A stretch of DNA of 64,000 nt from Cephalopachus bancanus (GCA_027257055.1 JAPVLO010000019.1:12853001-12917000); one strand, 5' to 3'; numbered from the stretch's first letter, positions 11,729 through 23,655 are shown. The notes: generated from the letters alone by a model not told the origin. A program made the numbers and translations.

Positions 11729-11894
11729 CTAGCACTGGATAACCCACTCCAGGCCCCCTGTGTTTTGTTGCTTAATAAACTCCTTTTTTTTACTCATCCT
11801 TTTGGTGTCCACGTTCCTCAATCTTCTTGGTCGTGGGACAAGAACCCGGGGTTGCTGGTTTAAGCTGACAGTGGAGTTCCAAACTCCTGCAACA
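11207..11894 (+). repeat. Complete internal 3' LTR (second LTR)
   Basis: Begins TGAGAGAAAGG after a purine-rich tract (cagagggagac, likely the polypurine tract) and ends CCTGCAACA. Homologous to 4374-5032, with AATAAA at 11774-11779 and a long CA run at about 11671-11727. It is not followed by the target duplication; instead a second primer site and leader follow. Confidence 0.87.
11671..11727. repeat. (CA)n microsatellite in second LTR
   Basis: About 28 CA units at the same LTR position as the run at 4806-4851. Confidence 0.95.
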
Positions 11895-12156
11895 TTTTTG
11901 TGCTGTGACTTGGATCAACGGATACAGAAGGGTGAGTGAAAGCAGACCTGTCTCTTTACTTTCATTTCTGATGCTTCTTGTCCTTAAGGTAGTTTTATCT
12001 CTCTCAAAACCAACATGAGCCTCTGAGCCTCTCAGTCACTTAAAACCAGATAGTGTGACTGCCATTCTACAAGTCACAGAAGACAGGCTTGCTTAGTCAA
12101 TCCCCCATTGCCCTTGGGTGTTAGGAATGTTGGTTCTGTTCCGATCCAGTTTCCTT
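11895..12156 (+). repeat. Second copy of primer-binding site and leader
   Basis: Homologous to about 5033-5285. The primer site is decayed (tgtgctgtgacttggat around 11899) but followed by the same gggtgagtgaaagc leader. The similarity stops at gatccagtttcctt, where LTR sequence resumes abruptly. This is downstream-of-LTR sequence lying at the wrong end of a provirus. Confidence 0.85.
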
Positions 12157-12487
12157 ATGGTACTTATGGGTAATATTCAAGATAGAGTAACTTTGGTCAA
12201 GGACCCGCACGTGCAATAAGAATTGGGTCTCAGGAAGTAAGGGGCAGATGGGATGTAAATGAGAGAAACGCCCCCAGAAAAAGATAAGATAAAAACCACA
12301 AAAAAACTCCTAGCACCAGATAACCCACTCCGGGCCCCCTCTTATTTTCTAGAGAGCTTTGTTGCTTAATAAACTCCTTCTTTCACTTATCCTTTTAGTG
12401 TCCGTGTTCCTTAATCTTCTTGGTTGTGGGACAAGAACCCGAGGATGCTGGTTTAAGCTGACAGTGGAATTCAAAACTCCTGCAACA
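12157..12487 (+). repeat. Partial third LTR (3' half)
   Basis: Starts at tggtacttatggg, equivalent to about 4668 in the 5' LTR, and runs to the terminal CCTGCAACA. AATAAA at 12368-12373. It lacks the CA expansion. The 4-bp target duplication gtat follows at 12488-12491, so this is the true right end of the insertion. Confidence 0.87.
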
Positions 12488-12491
12488 GTAT

Positions 12492-13432
12492 CTTTAACCT
12501 CAAAGTGAAGATTTGGTGTCAGTTAATCTTTCCATTTTAAGTTTGTTCTCTCACAGTTGATTATACAAAGGGCTATTCCAATTTAGTTATATTATTCATC
12601 ATGTAATAAATTTTACTTGCTGACATTTATGTAACATAATTCTTTTCTGCTTATTCAACTTACTAATAATATTATCTACTAACATACTCATTACTCAAAT
12701 ATTATTTTGGCTTACTCATTTTTCCTATATTACATTCAGTCTTGCCAGTGTGTGAAAAGGTTCTGTTACCAACTCTGTACTACAATTTCAAAAGCTATGA
12801 ATTATTGTTGGTTTTTAGAAAATTCTATTTGTCCACCCTAAGTTGTCAACCAATATCAACTAAAAGAACAAAATAAAACAATTTGGAAAGAAATGGAAGA
12901 ATGAAAGAAAACCAATCAATTTTTAAAAGATGCCATAAAAATAATTTTAAATGAAAGTCCTGAGAAAATGTTGAAAGAACAACAAAAAATGAGTTTGCTG
13001 TATGTTGTTAAATGACAGAAAGGACCAGATAATCTTCAGAAGCAGATTAGTTTCATTTCTAGCTTACTTAACGGAAAACTCCTTGGATTTCCTGTTCTCT
13101 GTGTTCCTATTATTATTAAATACTGCTCCCCTGCAATGAGGAAGCTCTTTACTTTCTGAGTACTAAGGATATAATAAGCATATTTTCCACTACATTCTAG
13201 GTCTTTATCTTAGTGATAAAGATGATAGGTTTGCTGATTGGTTCTGGTAAATAGGAGTAGCATGTATAAGTTAATGAATGTTGCTTGCTGGAAGTTAATA
13301 CATTAATGACACCTCAAATTTAATTATCTAGAAATATGCTTCATAATCTGGTCTCCAAGATAGTTTCCCCTTTTGACCTCTCTATTTTGACCACAGCCTT
13401 GTTATTTTTCCAGCTCCCAATGTGAAAATAAT
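12492..13432. other. AT-rich intergenic sequence, nothing recognised
   Basis: No significant ORF or repeat recognised by eye. Confidence 0.5.
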
Positions 13433-13565
13433 AACAATTATTTGTTCAATACATTATTTATTGAGCATCTTCTATATACCTAACACTATTCTGGGAACTG
13501 GGAATACATCAAAAGCAAAGCAGACAAAAGTCCCGATTTTATGCATCTTACATTCTAGAGAAAAG
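13433..13565 (+). repeat. L2 LINE 3' fragment
   Basis: Typical L2 3' wording survives: tatttattgagcatcttcta, then aacactattctggg, then tttatgcatcttacattctag. Old and diverged. Confidence 0.55.
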
Positions 13566-13607
13566 AGAAGGAACATATACAAGTAATTGTTTTATGGAAA
13601 TTATGAT

Positions 13608-13825
13608 ATTTATTGAGCAATTTACTATAATGAGACTGTGGTGAATTATTTATATGCATAGTATTACATTGTTTAGTCCTCATACACACACAGAAAACTG
13701 CAAAGTATGTGTTGTTATTCACCTTTTACAAATAAAGAAGCTCTGCTTAGAGAGGTTGTAACCCAGGACAAGTGAGCAGTCTGACCATTTGTCATAGAAC
13801 ATTGATTGCTCTGACTTCAAAATTC
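13608..13825 (-). repeat. MIR SINE, minus strand
   Basis: The reversed MIR core is recognisable: tagtcctcat, then gttgttattcaccttttacaaat, a degenerate gagaggttgtaac and tgaccattt. Ancient mammalian SINE. Confidence 0.5.
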
Positions 13826-15030
13826 AGAGATGCAAAATTCAGAGATGCAACTATAGTACTCCACTGCTGCTGAGATCAAGGTTAACTGACTTCTTCATTT
13901 CTACATTTCTCTGACATGTTGGGTCGACCTTTCTTCATTCTGCTGTTAGCAATCCAATATTAGATAACTGGTTGCTTTCTCATTACATACATTTCTAGCA
14001 TCTCTTGCTTCTGCTGTAGCCTCATTACAATGAGAGTAATGTGCTTAAAGCAGTGCATTTATAATTTCTTCAGAGTACATCAGCTTTCCACTGTGCACAT
14101 GTTGTCTTGTAAAACCTCCCTCTTGGTCTTCAAAATTCTCTTCAATGTCACCCCGATCTTGTTTTCCATAATCACCATATTCAGGATTCCCATTCCATAT
14201 TTACCATTCTCAACCCTCCCAAATATACCATAAAAATCCTACCTCTCAGGTCTGTTTCACACATATAGAATTCTTTTATTTAAAACCAGTTTCCGTCCAG
14301 CCATGAAAATGTTTTTGGCCATGCTGGTTCACATTGACTGTTGTAATCTCTCTTGTTCTAAAGTTTATTATGTAACTATTTTATATCATGATCGATTTTG
14401 CAGAATATCGTTTTAGGATTGAGAAGTTCCAATATTTAATAAGCCAGACGTAGGCACGACTCTCATGTATTCAAGGCCAGCCTGAATAGCAGGTAGCTGA
14501 AGGAGTGCCCTCTTTGCTAATTAGCACAACCACGCTCCACATTTCCTGCTTTTGAACAGCGCTTTCTTCTTACCCTCCACCTCCACCTTCCTTAAGTATG
14601 TGATACTTTATGCCTTCACTTCACTCCTACCTTATTTTACCTTGTATCTCGCTGTTTTTGATACCACTCTAGAGCAGGTCCAAGGAAGATGGGCTCTGGC
14701 AGTAGAGGTGGTGATGAGGGATAAAGAAGAAAAAAATCTAAGACTTCATTTAGTCATCTCTGCACCTTTGTCTTTGTTTCTCTGCTTCGAGGAATGACCT
14801 GGCCCCATCCTATCTACTTTCCCTTTCTTCTGACCTAGTTTATTGCACCAAGTTTGTCAGTACTCTAGCCATAGTCTCACTTTCTTGCCATTTAAGAATA
14901 CAGTGAAAATTCATCCTTAAAAATCCATGTATCACCTTGTTTTTATCTACCATGGCTTAACAAAAAACAAAGACATCAGCATTTGTTTTTGATATTGACA
15001 AACTGGTGATATGGGAATATGATAACATGT
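13826..15030. other. Intergenic sequence, nothing recognised
   Basis: Short ORFs (14030-14233, 14552-14797) show no recognisable domain or coding bias. No gene is called. Confidence 0.5.
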
Positions 15031-15270
15031 GCTAATGCTAACAATATGTCAAGCAATGAGCTAGGCTTTTTAAGGATATTTATCTTTTCTACAATCTGAT
15101 CAAGCGGGTGTTATTATTATTCCTATTTTATAGATAAAGAAATTAAGGCATAGAGGGATTAGGAAACTTGTCCTAAATCACACAGATATTAAGCAACAGG
15201 ACAAAATATCAGTCAATCTGGCTCCAAAGTCAGTTTCTCTGATCCTCTGTGCTATGGTGCTATGTGCTAC
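15031..15270 (-). repeat. MIR SINE, minus strand
   Basis: A good reversed MIR: ggtgttattattattcctat, then ttatagataaagaaatta, gcatagagggattagg, cctaaatcacacag and the tail ctctgtgctatg. Confidence 0.65.
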
Positions 15271-15655
15271 AACTGCTAGCAGAGAGGGAGGAAGCAAAGG
15301 TTTCCTGGAACCTTGTGAGAAAGGAAATAATGTATTTAGGAAACTGCCTAGGACAAACATGTTCCCAGGTGTTTATAAACCTTCGTACCCTTTGACCCTC
15401 TGAGAAATCCATCTTTGCTCCTCACTCTGGTGGAGTGCTTGCCTCAGGCCATGTGAGTTATCGTTATACTTGGGGTCAGGGGAAAACAGAGTTCTCCTTC
15501 TGTGTTAAAAAAAAAAATCCCGATTGTTACCCATGATAGGCTGAGTTTCTAGTACTCTTTGTCAGGTAATTTTTGATCCAACTAAGCTTTATTGTTGTGT
15601 TACAAGTGCATGGAATATCCCTTTGTATTCTGCTTTTTAAATTTTAAAATTTTTA

Positions 15656-15940
15656 TTTTTTATTTTTTGAGTTGGAGTCTCACTCTGTCGCCCAGACTGG
15701 AGTGCAGTGGCCGCTCCCGGCCACCGCAGCCTCGACCTACTGGGCTCCGGCGATCCTTCCGCCTCAGCCTTCCAAGTAGCCGGAATTACAGGCAAGCGCT
15801 ACCAGGCCCAGCTGATTTTTTGATTTATTGTAGAGATGAGGTTTCGCCTGCCCAGGCGGGTCTCGAACCCGCGGGCTCAGGCAATCCACTCACAGCCTCC
15901 CAAAGGCGCGGGATTACAGGCTGAGCCACCAGGCCCGGCT
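15656..15940 (-). mobile_element. Alu, minus strand
   Basis: A nearly consensus reversed dimer of the local family from gttggagtctcactctgtc to caggcccggct, preceded by a T-rich tail. No clean target duplication was found by eye. Confidence 0.92.
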
Positions 15941-17333
15941 ACTCCTTCATTTTAGCATACAAAAGTACACATTCAGTAACTGAGCTGTCATCTAACAACA
16001 GATGTTTTAGTAAAAATATAAAAAGATGCGATGAAGGACCCTGAAACAAACAATAGCATAACCATTTCTATTTTTCAGAGAGGAAAAAATACTTTTATTC
16101 ATACATATTCATAGGTGAATAAATATTGCTTTTTCATAAATATAACAGTGAGAATTAGAAAACATCAAATTACTTTTGTTGGAATTTGCATAAGCTAAAT
16201 AAAAGATTATAATGGAGTTCTACTCCTGAACAAAACGTCCCTCATTAATGGAGTAATAGATCATACTAATGCTACCTTTATAAAGAGAAATGGACATAGA
16301 CAAATTTAGCACAAATTTTACCAATGAATAAAAAGGGCAAAATAATAGTATATGTAGTCATATTTTTCCATTTATTGCTGTACATAGTCTTTATTTAAAG
16401 TAATCACACCATTGTAATATTATAAGGATTTCAGAAATATCACCTTAGAAAAAATGAGATAGGTTTAAACTTCAATATATGAACAGCTCAGGCACTTCCC
16501 TAGCTCTTTGTTTTACATTGATTCATACAAACTTTTGTGGCATTTTTAGATAGATCAGGAAAAAAATCTGGGATTTACCCAACTTTATATTGACACTCTC
16601 CATCATCTGTGTTAATGGGTGACAGGGTGAATTTGTGATTTAAAAGTCCCTGTCTGCCACACTTATCCTGGTCCATGAGAAAAGATGTATCTGACTCTCT
16701 CATTGTTGGTTCTTGGACACCAATGAATTGAACTAGATCAAGGTAATCCTTCTGAATTAACTGAAAATATAAATTATCTGAAAAGGATTGATGTTATTGA
16801 ATGACTTTAGTTTCCCTAATGTTATGTGAGAACCCAAAGGCAAAAATTGTTCAGTAGGGTCTACAGATTGATTTATGTGTGAGATTTATCTTCCTGCTTT
16901 GACTTGAAAAGGACTTCCATGTAGGCTTCCAGCCAGAGAACAGCCAGGTGCAAGGGAAGCTCTTATTCTTTTCCTTGACAGACTACTTCATCTGCAAACA
17001 TAGGAAATAATAATTCCTACCAAACGTCCTTGAATGTGGATAAGTTGCTTCACGGACCAAAATTTCCCTTTAATCTAACTCTCTGAATTCCATTCTCTTA
17101 ACTTTTAAAGGTGCTCTGTGAGCTTTTAATCTGTGGTCCCACCAAAGTTGGTGACTAAAACAAAACAATACCAACTTTCCCTTCACGATAAAATGAAAAT
17201 TGTGATTAAGGAAGGATAATTAAAGGATTATTCAAAACTATACACAAATTTATTTGCCATCAGCACTGACATTATTTATGATATCAGCCTTAAGTATTGG
17301 TTTGTAGAGTTTTTGCTCAAGTAAGTGAGAGAG
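15941..17333. other. Intergenic sequence, nothing recognised
   Basis: AT-rich, no supported ORF. The end of it (17291-17339) is the apparent source of a 49-bp block found again at 18793-18841. Confidence 0.5.
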
Positions 17334-17339
17334 TGTAAT
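17291..17339 (+). repeat. 49-bp block, source copy
   Basis: Identical over 49 bases to 18793-18841, starting taagtattggtttgtagag and ending gagagtgtaat. This copy runs on into MIR-like sequence, so it is the more likely ancestral location. Confidence 0.9.
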
Positions 17340-17480
17340 ATAGTGGAAAGAAAACGCTTTAGAATCTAACATTTTGTGGGTTCTGTCATTTAGTAGCTAT
17401 ATAATCTTGAACAAGGTGCTTAATCTTTCCAGACCTTATCTTAATCACCTCAAAGTGTCTAGCAACACATTACCATTCAT
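17336..17480 (+). repeat. MIR SINE fragment
   Basis: MIR-like order: atatagtggaaag, then ctttagaatctaac, tgggttctgtcatttagtag, ataatcttgaacaaggtgc and ttaatctttcc. Confidence 0.5.
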
Positions 17481-18012
17481 TAGACTACAAAGGTGTATTG
17501 TCAACAGACACTCAAGATGGTATTGATTTTTATGTATTTATGGGTAGTATTTTGGCTTTACTAGGAAAAATGTGTGCCATTGGAATGAAGTCTATTCAGC
17601 AGGTTTTTTTTTTTGTAGACAAGTGCATGGAAATTTAGAAGGCTGCTGGTAGGATCAACAAAGTTCAGTTTATTTATTATCAGATTTTACAGATTCATTA
17701 TAGACTTGCTCTCCATGTGGATTTAATGCTGCTTTGGAGATAATGTGGTGCCAAGGTCTTGGAAAAAGAATTGCAGTCAGATTTCCATTCCTGAAATTCT
17801 AGTTTGCCCTTGCCATTTATTTAGTCTATGTCACTTTCAAACTATTTTATGACTTCGATGATGCTTTCCCCTCTGTCCCATTGTGGCAATTCCAAATTTA
17901 CATGGACACTGTAGAGTTTGAAAGTGATGGTGAACATATAGGGCCTGTTTCTGTCACACTCCTCCCTTTCTAATTTTTGATGGCCAGGAGAAAGCTGTAT
18001 CTGTGATAAAAG
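17481..18012. other. Intergenic sequence, nothing recognised
   Basis: No ORF or repeat recognised. Confidence 0.5.
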
Positions 18013-18291
18013 TTGCTGCATATCCCAGCACTATGGGAGGTGAAGGCAAGAGGATTGCCTGAGCTCAGGGCCTGGGGGCAAGCCTAAGCAACATGGCGAG
18101 ACCTCGTGTCTACAATAAATCAAAAAATTAGTCAAGCTTGGTGGCACATGCCTGTGGTTCCAGCTACTTGGAAGGCTGAGGTGGAAGGATCACCTGAGCC
18201 CAGAAGGTCGAGGCTGTGGTGGCTGTGAGCTTGCCACTGCATTCCAGCCTGGGCAGCAGCGTGAGACTCCAACTCAAAAAAAAAAAAAGAT
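18013..18291 (+). mobile_element. Alu, older, 5'-incomplete
   Basis: Begins at cccagcactatggg, so the first ~30 bp of the left arm are missing. The rest is a dimer with ctctacaataaatc-type linker wording and ends agactccaactc plus poly(A). Imperfect flanks gttgctgcat (about 18012) and attgttgcat (about 18289) suggest an old target duplication. Confidence 0.85.
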
Positions 18292-19780
18292 TGTTGCATA
18301 AAAAATCTCACTTCTGGCTACCACTGACACATTTGGGCACACTCTGGGCAGCGCCCTTTAGTAGATTTTCTGAGCCCTCGTAACTGAGTAGCCACTCATG
18401 TCTTCTCTTATAATTAGAACACCTAGGAAAATTCAGAGGGCTTGAGGACTTGGCCAGTAATAGTATTTGCAGGTATAAGAATTTTGAAGGAAATTGCAGA
18501 AATTATCTCAAAACACCCAGAATTCTAAACACTGTCCACAGAATATGGTATTTTATAATTTATTATTCCTACAATATCTTTCTTTTACTTTGGTTCTTAG
18601 AAAGAGCTCATATTAGAAGAGAGCCTAGAATTAGATGCCAAAGACAAAAAACAAAACACGGGAATTTTGCAAAGGTAAAATTTTCTTTGATATCCTCACT
18701 CCAACCCAGAAGAAATTAACCCCTCTATCCAAATATTTTGTATATCTGTAGTACCCTGCTTACTGTGAACTATTCTAATTGTATTTTGTTTGTAAGTATT
18801 GGTTTGTAGAGTTTTTGCTCAAGTAAGTGAGAGAGTGTAATTTTGTTTGCATGCTGGCTACTTGCCAGTAGACTCTTAGCCACTTGAGGTCGGGGTCTTA
18901 TTCACTTCTGTGACCCGTGCCTAGTATATAAAAAATTTTAAAAACAAAATGAACAGATGGATAGTCACAAAGTCTATAAATGTGAAAGACATTACTGAGA
19001 CTATTTTATTACAATTTAGGACGCTGATAGCTAAATATTAAAAGTTAAGAAGAGAGAAAGTATAATGCTTCAAATAGCACTTCTGAGGAGAACAAAGTTT
19101 TCTCTTTTGAGATTAAAATCATAAGATGTCGGTATTTGTGGGTCTCACTTGCTTTCTCATCAGATGGTCTTTGTTACCTGGGAACAATCAGGCATTGGTT
19201 TTACTGTCTCAATCACCTGGCTGTATTTGGTATTTCTGTGTTCTTCTCCACCCTCACATCCACAGTGAAGACTTATCCATAATCAACACCCACTTCAGAG
19301 AATTGGAAGCTAGTGCTCCTTTTACAAATGTATATAGCATCTATTTTTCAAACTTCTTTCTTGGGGAAATAACTTGTAACTTGAAACTGAACATCTGATC
19401 TGTGCAAACCTGATTTGTAAAAATATTTCAATAGTCAAAATGTACTTAGGGTTAGAGTAGATAAAAATCTTATAAATCTATCAGCTCAAATTTAAGGATT
19501 AGAATGTGACTTATCTGGAAAGCTGTATAGCACAGTCAATGGGTTTTCCTGGCAATGTATCAGAGAAAACCTTTCCACTCAAATGGTAGTGAGGAGAGGG
19601 GATATTGGCAGAAGAAACACACAATGACAAATGTTCTCATAGAATAATATGCTGCGTGAAAATGTGAATGAAAAAAGTAATAACTGCTTATTACTGATCT
19701 TATGCACACAGCAGAAAATACTGTATTGATTTAAATTTGAACTTGGTATCAATTTTCTGTTTCAAAGAGTTCCAGGATTA
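18292..19780. other. Intergenic sequence, holds the inserted 49-bp block
   Basis: No gene is supported; ORFs at 18450-18719 and 19126-19398 lack recognisable domains. The notable object is the duplicated block at 18793-18841. Confidence 0.5.
18793..18841 (+). repeat. 49-bp block, inserted copy with target duplication
   Basis: A perfect copy of 17291-17339. It is flanked directly by the 10-mer attttgtttg on the left (18783-18792) and on the right (18840-18849, overlapping the block end by 2 bases). This is what a short insertion with target-site duplication would leave. No poly(A) tail is present. Confidence 0.85.
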
Positions 19781-20660
19781 GGTTTAAGTCTACCATATTG
19801 CTACTTGTTTTTTATTTGTTTCATCTGCTTTTTATTCCCCTTTGTTCTTCCTTGCCTTAAATCAAACAAGTATTTCCTAGTATTCAATTTTTTTATTCTC
19901 TATATAATTTTTAGCTATTCTTTCCTCTCCCTCCTGCCTTTTTAAAAAACAATTTGGGTGTTTCTTTAGGGATTAAAATTTGCCTCCTCAATTTATCATA
20001 ACTGAAAAACTTTACAACACTATACTTCCATTTATTCCTTTCCATTGTCTGTCATATTTAGTATTCAATTTCTATGCATATTATAAACCCTGTCATTTAT
20101 ATTGTTATTTTTCTTCAGACAGTAATAATGGTCTTCTAAAGAAACTTTATGCAAACACACACTTATCAATATATTTATAGCTTTGGTTCTCTTCATTCTT
20201 TCCTAAAGATATGGACTTCCATCTAATTATTTACCTTCAGACTGAAAATTTTTCTTTAGTATTATCTGATTTCTGTGAGAAATTCTCTCAGATTTTGTTT
20301 TACATAATATTTTTGTTGGATATTTAAATCTAAGTTGATTCATTTCAGAAATTAATTTTTTTCAGTTCTATGATTATTTTCTTTATAAATGTCCATTTCT
20401 CTGAATGACTCTACAACTATTAATCCATTTTGTGCAACTATTCTTGTAAACTCATCAACATATTTATAATCATGTTTTAAATCCTACTGAGCTAATTCTA
20501 TCATGTAGTTCATCTAATTTCTTGATCTGTTTCTACTGATATTTTTTCTCCTGATTGTGTCTCTTGATTTGGCATCTTTGAATGTTTCAAGATGTTTTAT
20601 TGTGTGCTTTATACTATGGATAAAAGAAGAGTTGAAACGGAAGCTTCATACACATACAAT
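19781..20660 (-). repeat. Old L1 (L1M-type) fragment, minus strand
   Basis: T-rich sequence with the reversed wording of an old L1 5'/ORF region, for example gatctgtttctactgatat followed by tctcttgatttggc and ttttgttggatat. It probably continues on the far side of the mariner element (21950-22745). Confidence 0.4.
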
Positions 20661-20670
20661 GCATACAAAG

Positions 20671-21947
20671 AGTCTTTAAAAAGTTCGTGGAAAAGTCATA
20701 TTATGAAAAGACTATGCATGGATTTCAAAGTGTTTTGGAACCCAAATAAACTTGTATTAAATTGTTATAACATTTCTGAAAAGGATCTACTTTGAGGCAT
20801 TAAGAAGGATAAGACCTTAGTTTGAAGAGAGCCCCTGTCCAAGCAATATGAATTCTGCTAAAATTGAAGCAAGAACAAACATCAAATTTATGGTAAAGTT
20901 TGGGTGGAAGAATGGTTGAATCACTGATGCTTTGCCAAAAGTTTATGGGATCAATACTCCCCAAAATCAGCAGTTTACAAATGGATAACTCATTTTAAGA
21001 AAGAATGAGATGATGTTGAAGTTTGAAGCCTGCAGGGGCAGATCATCCACGTCAATTTACTAGAAAAAAGTTTATTTTGTTTATGCCATAATTAAAAAGA
21101 CTGATGATTAATAGTAGAAACAATTACTAACACCACAGACATCTCAACTAGTTAAGTGTTCACAAATATCACTGAAAAATTAAAGTTGAACAAAGTTTCC
21201 ACTCAGTGGGTAACAAAACTGCAGACAAGAGCAGAGTTTTCAATGGAAATTTTAAACAAGTGGGATAAAGATCCTGAAGGATTTCTTTGATGAACTGTAT
21301 CAGTAGATGAAACATAGATTTGCCAGTACAATCTTGAAGGCAAACCACAATCAAAGCAATGGCTACCAAGAGGTGGACATGGTCCAGTCAAAGCAAAAAC
21401 AAATCAGTAAAGAGCAAAGATCATGGCAACAGTTTTTTGTGGATACTCAAGGATTTTGCTTTTTGACTTTCTGGAGAGTCAAGGAAAAATAAGGTCTGCT
21501 CATTATGAGGGAGTTTTGAGGAAACCAAAGATTTGGCAGAAAAACACCTGGGAAGGCTTCAACAGAGAGTTCTTTTCCATCATGGCAATAATTCTGCTCA
21601 CTTATCTCATCATACAAGACGGATTTTGCAAGAGTTTTGATGATAAATCAGTATATAGTCACCTTGAAGTCTTGATTTGATTCATACTGACTTATTTTCG
21701 TTCTCCAATCTTAAAAAAAATCTTTAAAGAGCAATCATTATTTTCAGCTAATAATGTAAAAAAGAGTGGATTAACATAGTTGAATTCCCAGGACCCTCAG
21801 TTCTTTAAAGATGGACTAAATAGCTGGTATCATTGCTTACAAAAGTGTCTTGGACTGGATGGAGCTCACGTTGAGAAATAAAGCTTTTGTCTCTTTTTTA
21901 AAAACTTTTACTTTTCATTTAATTTTTCCATAAACTTTTTGAAGTTC
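20671..21947 (+). mobile_element. Mariner-family DNA transposon, inactive
   Basis: The terminal inverted repeats match imperfectly: left agtctttaaaaagttcgtgg (about 20671) and right ccataaactttttgaagttc (about 21929-21948, reversed). Length about 1.28 kb is standard for mariner. The interior reads in the plus direction as a broken mariner transposase (separate entry). It lies inside the old minus-strand L1. Confidence 0.75.
20850..21690 (+). pseudogene. Mariner transposase pseudogene
   Basis: Degraded HTH and DDD-type catalytic regions are readable in shifting frames. The first catalytic Asp survives as SVDET near 21303, followed by a stop. A block KPQSKQWLPRGG lies near 21340-21375. The second catalytic region reads FCGYSRILLFDFLE near 21434, with the expected Asp replaced by Tyr. 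The third reads HHGNNSAH near 21577, with Gly in place of the catalytic Asp. Stops and frameshifts are spread throughout, so no activity is possible. Confidence 0.72.
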
Positions 21948-21949
21948 CC

Positions 21950-21952
21950 TTG

Positions 21953-22006
<54 letters not shown>

Positions 22007-22745
22007 TTTATCCTGCAGAGGTTATGTTCCTCTATTAGTCATTTAGAGTGACATCTCTGGCACTATCTTGAGTAATGTTGGGTTGGGATGGGTTTGCAAT
22101 TTTAATTAGTTTCAGTTTATTTTTAGCTTCAAATGTATTGAAAGTTTCATCAGGGGCTCTTCTGTCTAACATGGATTTGGTGTTTAAGCACCAATTTAAA
22201 AAAGTTTTTCTTTGCTTTTCTGCACAGCCTGTGGCTTCCTATACCTCCAAAGATTTGATATTTTAAATCTTATCATATAATAATCGGTTAAAGGCTGGGT
22301 TTCTGCTTTAATCAATCTCATTTTACTAAGGTTTAAAATGTCTGGAAGTTGAGGTCAGATGCCCACCTTCAGCAGAACTTTGGGATCTAGGCACCACTGT
22401 ATTTCCCTCTGCTTATTAGCTCCCTCCCTAGTTAGTCATGGTTAATTTAACAAAATATGTTCTGTGGGAGAGTTGGAAGGTTGGGATGATTAGTTTTGCA
22501 TTTGGGAATATTCCATATTTCAATTCCTCATGATATACCACATGTTCATTAAAAATTCAATTGCATTATCCTTGTCCTCAAAAAGTCTCCCTGCCTTTCA
22601 CAAGATTGCTTCTCTGCCCTCCAATAAATAAACAAGGCCACAATTCACATGTGTGAGCAGCTGCTGTTCTCTTATTTATCAAGGTCTGGTTTCTCTCTGG
22701 GACTTAGTTCATTTCTGAATTTCTTTTTATCTATAACTTTTAGAG
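21950..22745 (-). repeat. Old L1 continuation, minus strand
   Basis: Probably the upstream half of the L1M-type fragment split by the mariner. Support is weaker than for 19781-20660. The 63-codon ORF at 22075-22266 is unremarkable. Confidence 0.3.
21955..22003. repeat. (GT)n microsatellite
   Basis: About 24 GT units directly at the right end of the mariner element. Confidence 0.95.
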
Positions 22746-23655
22746 AGCTTTAAAGAAAAGAATGATGGTTTGGTTTGCCCAGTGTTCTTTTCTTATAGCA
22801 AAAACAACCACATTTCATTACTTTCTTCATTCCTGCTGGAAATGGAACACACTCATTAAGGTTTTAAAGACATTAAGTCTTTATGACCTTACTCTGAAAT
22901 GTTTTTAAGGTAAGCTTGTTAAAGACCTATTTTTAACCCTATTTAAGAATTTCCCAAAAGATTTGGAATAGCAAATATTATTTTTTCTAACACTGAGTCT
23001 GCACTTTTTCAGGAAGTTTGAATTAAGTAGATCATTTCTAAGTTTTTCCTAAAGATGAAGGGGCCTATACAAGTGCATGAATTCTGGCATCAATCCTGTA
23101 CAACCCATAAGATTTTCACATCATATTCTCTCAAGAAATTGACAGACTTCAGACAGCTTAATCTCTAACAGTACAACCAAGAAAAGCATTTTTTTTTTTT
23201 TTGCCCATGTAGACAAAACTATTTCCATTGTATACATAAGTCATTTAAAATGTTGGGAAAATGAAAGACTTTCTAGCAGCTGGTAACCATAGGATATTAT
23301 AGTATCAATTTTTTCATAACTGTTGAAAAAGTTGGGATGATTTACTTTTTTGAAAAATTAATAATTGATTTTACTCAGATAATAATCTTTCAGTCGTTAC
23401 TGCTTAGTTTCTTAGCAATCAATTTTTATTTTTTTCTTTACCTATTTTGTTTCTTTTAACTTATTTTGTCCTTTAAATATTTCATGAGGTGAAGTGGCAA
23501 TGAGGAGAGGAAGGGAAACTATTTTAAAGTTGTGTTTTATTTTCTATTGTGCTAATATTGTTATTTCCCACGACTATACCTTATGTTCCATTTTTAAAGA
23601 CTCAATAAAATAAATTAATATATAAATTAATAGATACATTTTTCAGAGTCTTTAT
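22746..23655. other. Intergenic sequence, nothing recognised
   Basis: AT-rich; contains a T12 run near 23190. No gene or repeat assigned. Confidence 0.5.

Larger units (their letters stand above)
4370..12491 (+). mobile_element. Defective class I endogenous retrovirus (HERV-H-like, tRNA-His primer type)
   Basis: Seen: an LTR (4374-5032), a primer-binding site matching the 3' end of tRNA-His at 16 of 18 positions, a gag matrix start, a protease scrap, the integrase C-terminus, env with a transmembrane subunit, and 3' LTR sequence ending at 12487. The whole unit is bracketed by the 4-bp direct repeat gtat (4370-4373 and 12488-12491), the duplication size expected for gammaretrovirus-like (ERV1) integrases. 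Most of pol is deleted and all reading frames carry stops and frameshifts. Three Alus inserted later (7054-7380, 9480-9756, 9992-10275). The right end is abnormal: a complete LTR, then a second primer site and leader, then a partial LTR. The affinity to the HERV-H/HERV-W group rests on primer type and gag/env features and is an inference. Confidence 0.88.
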
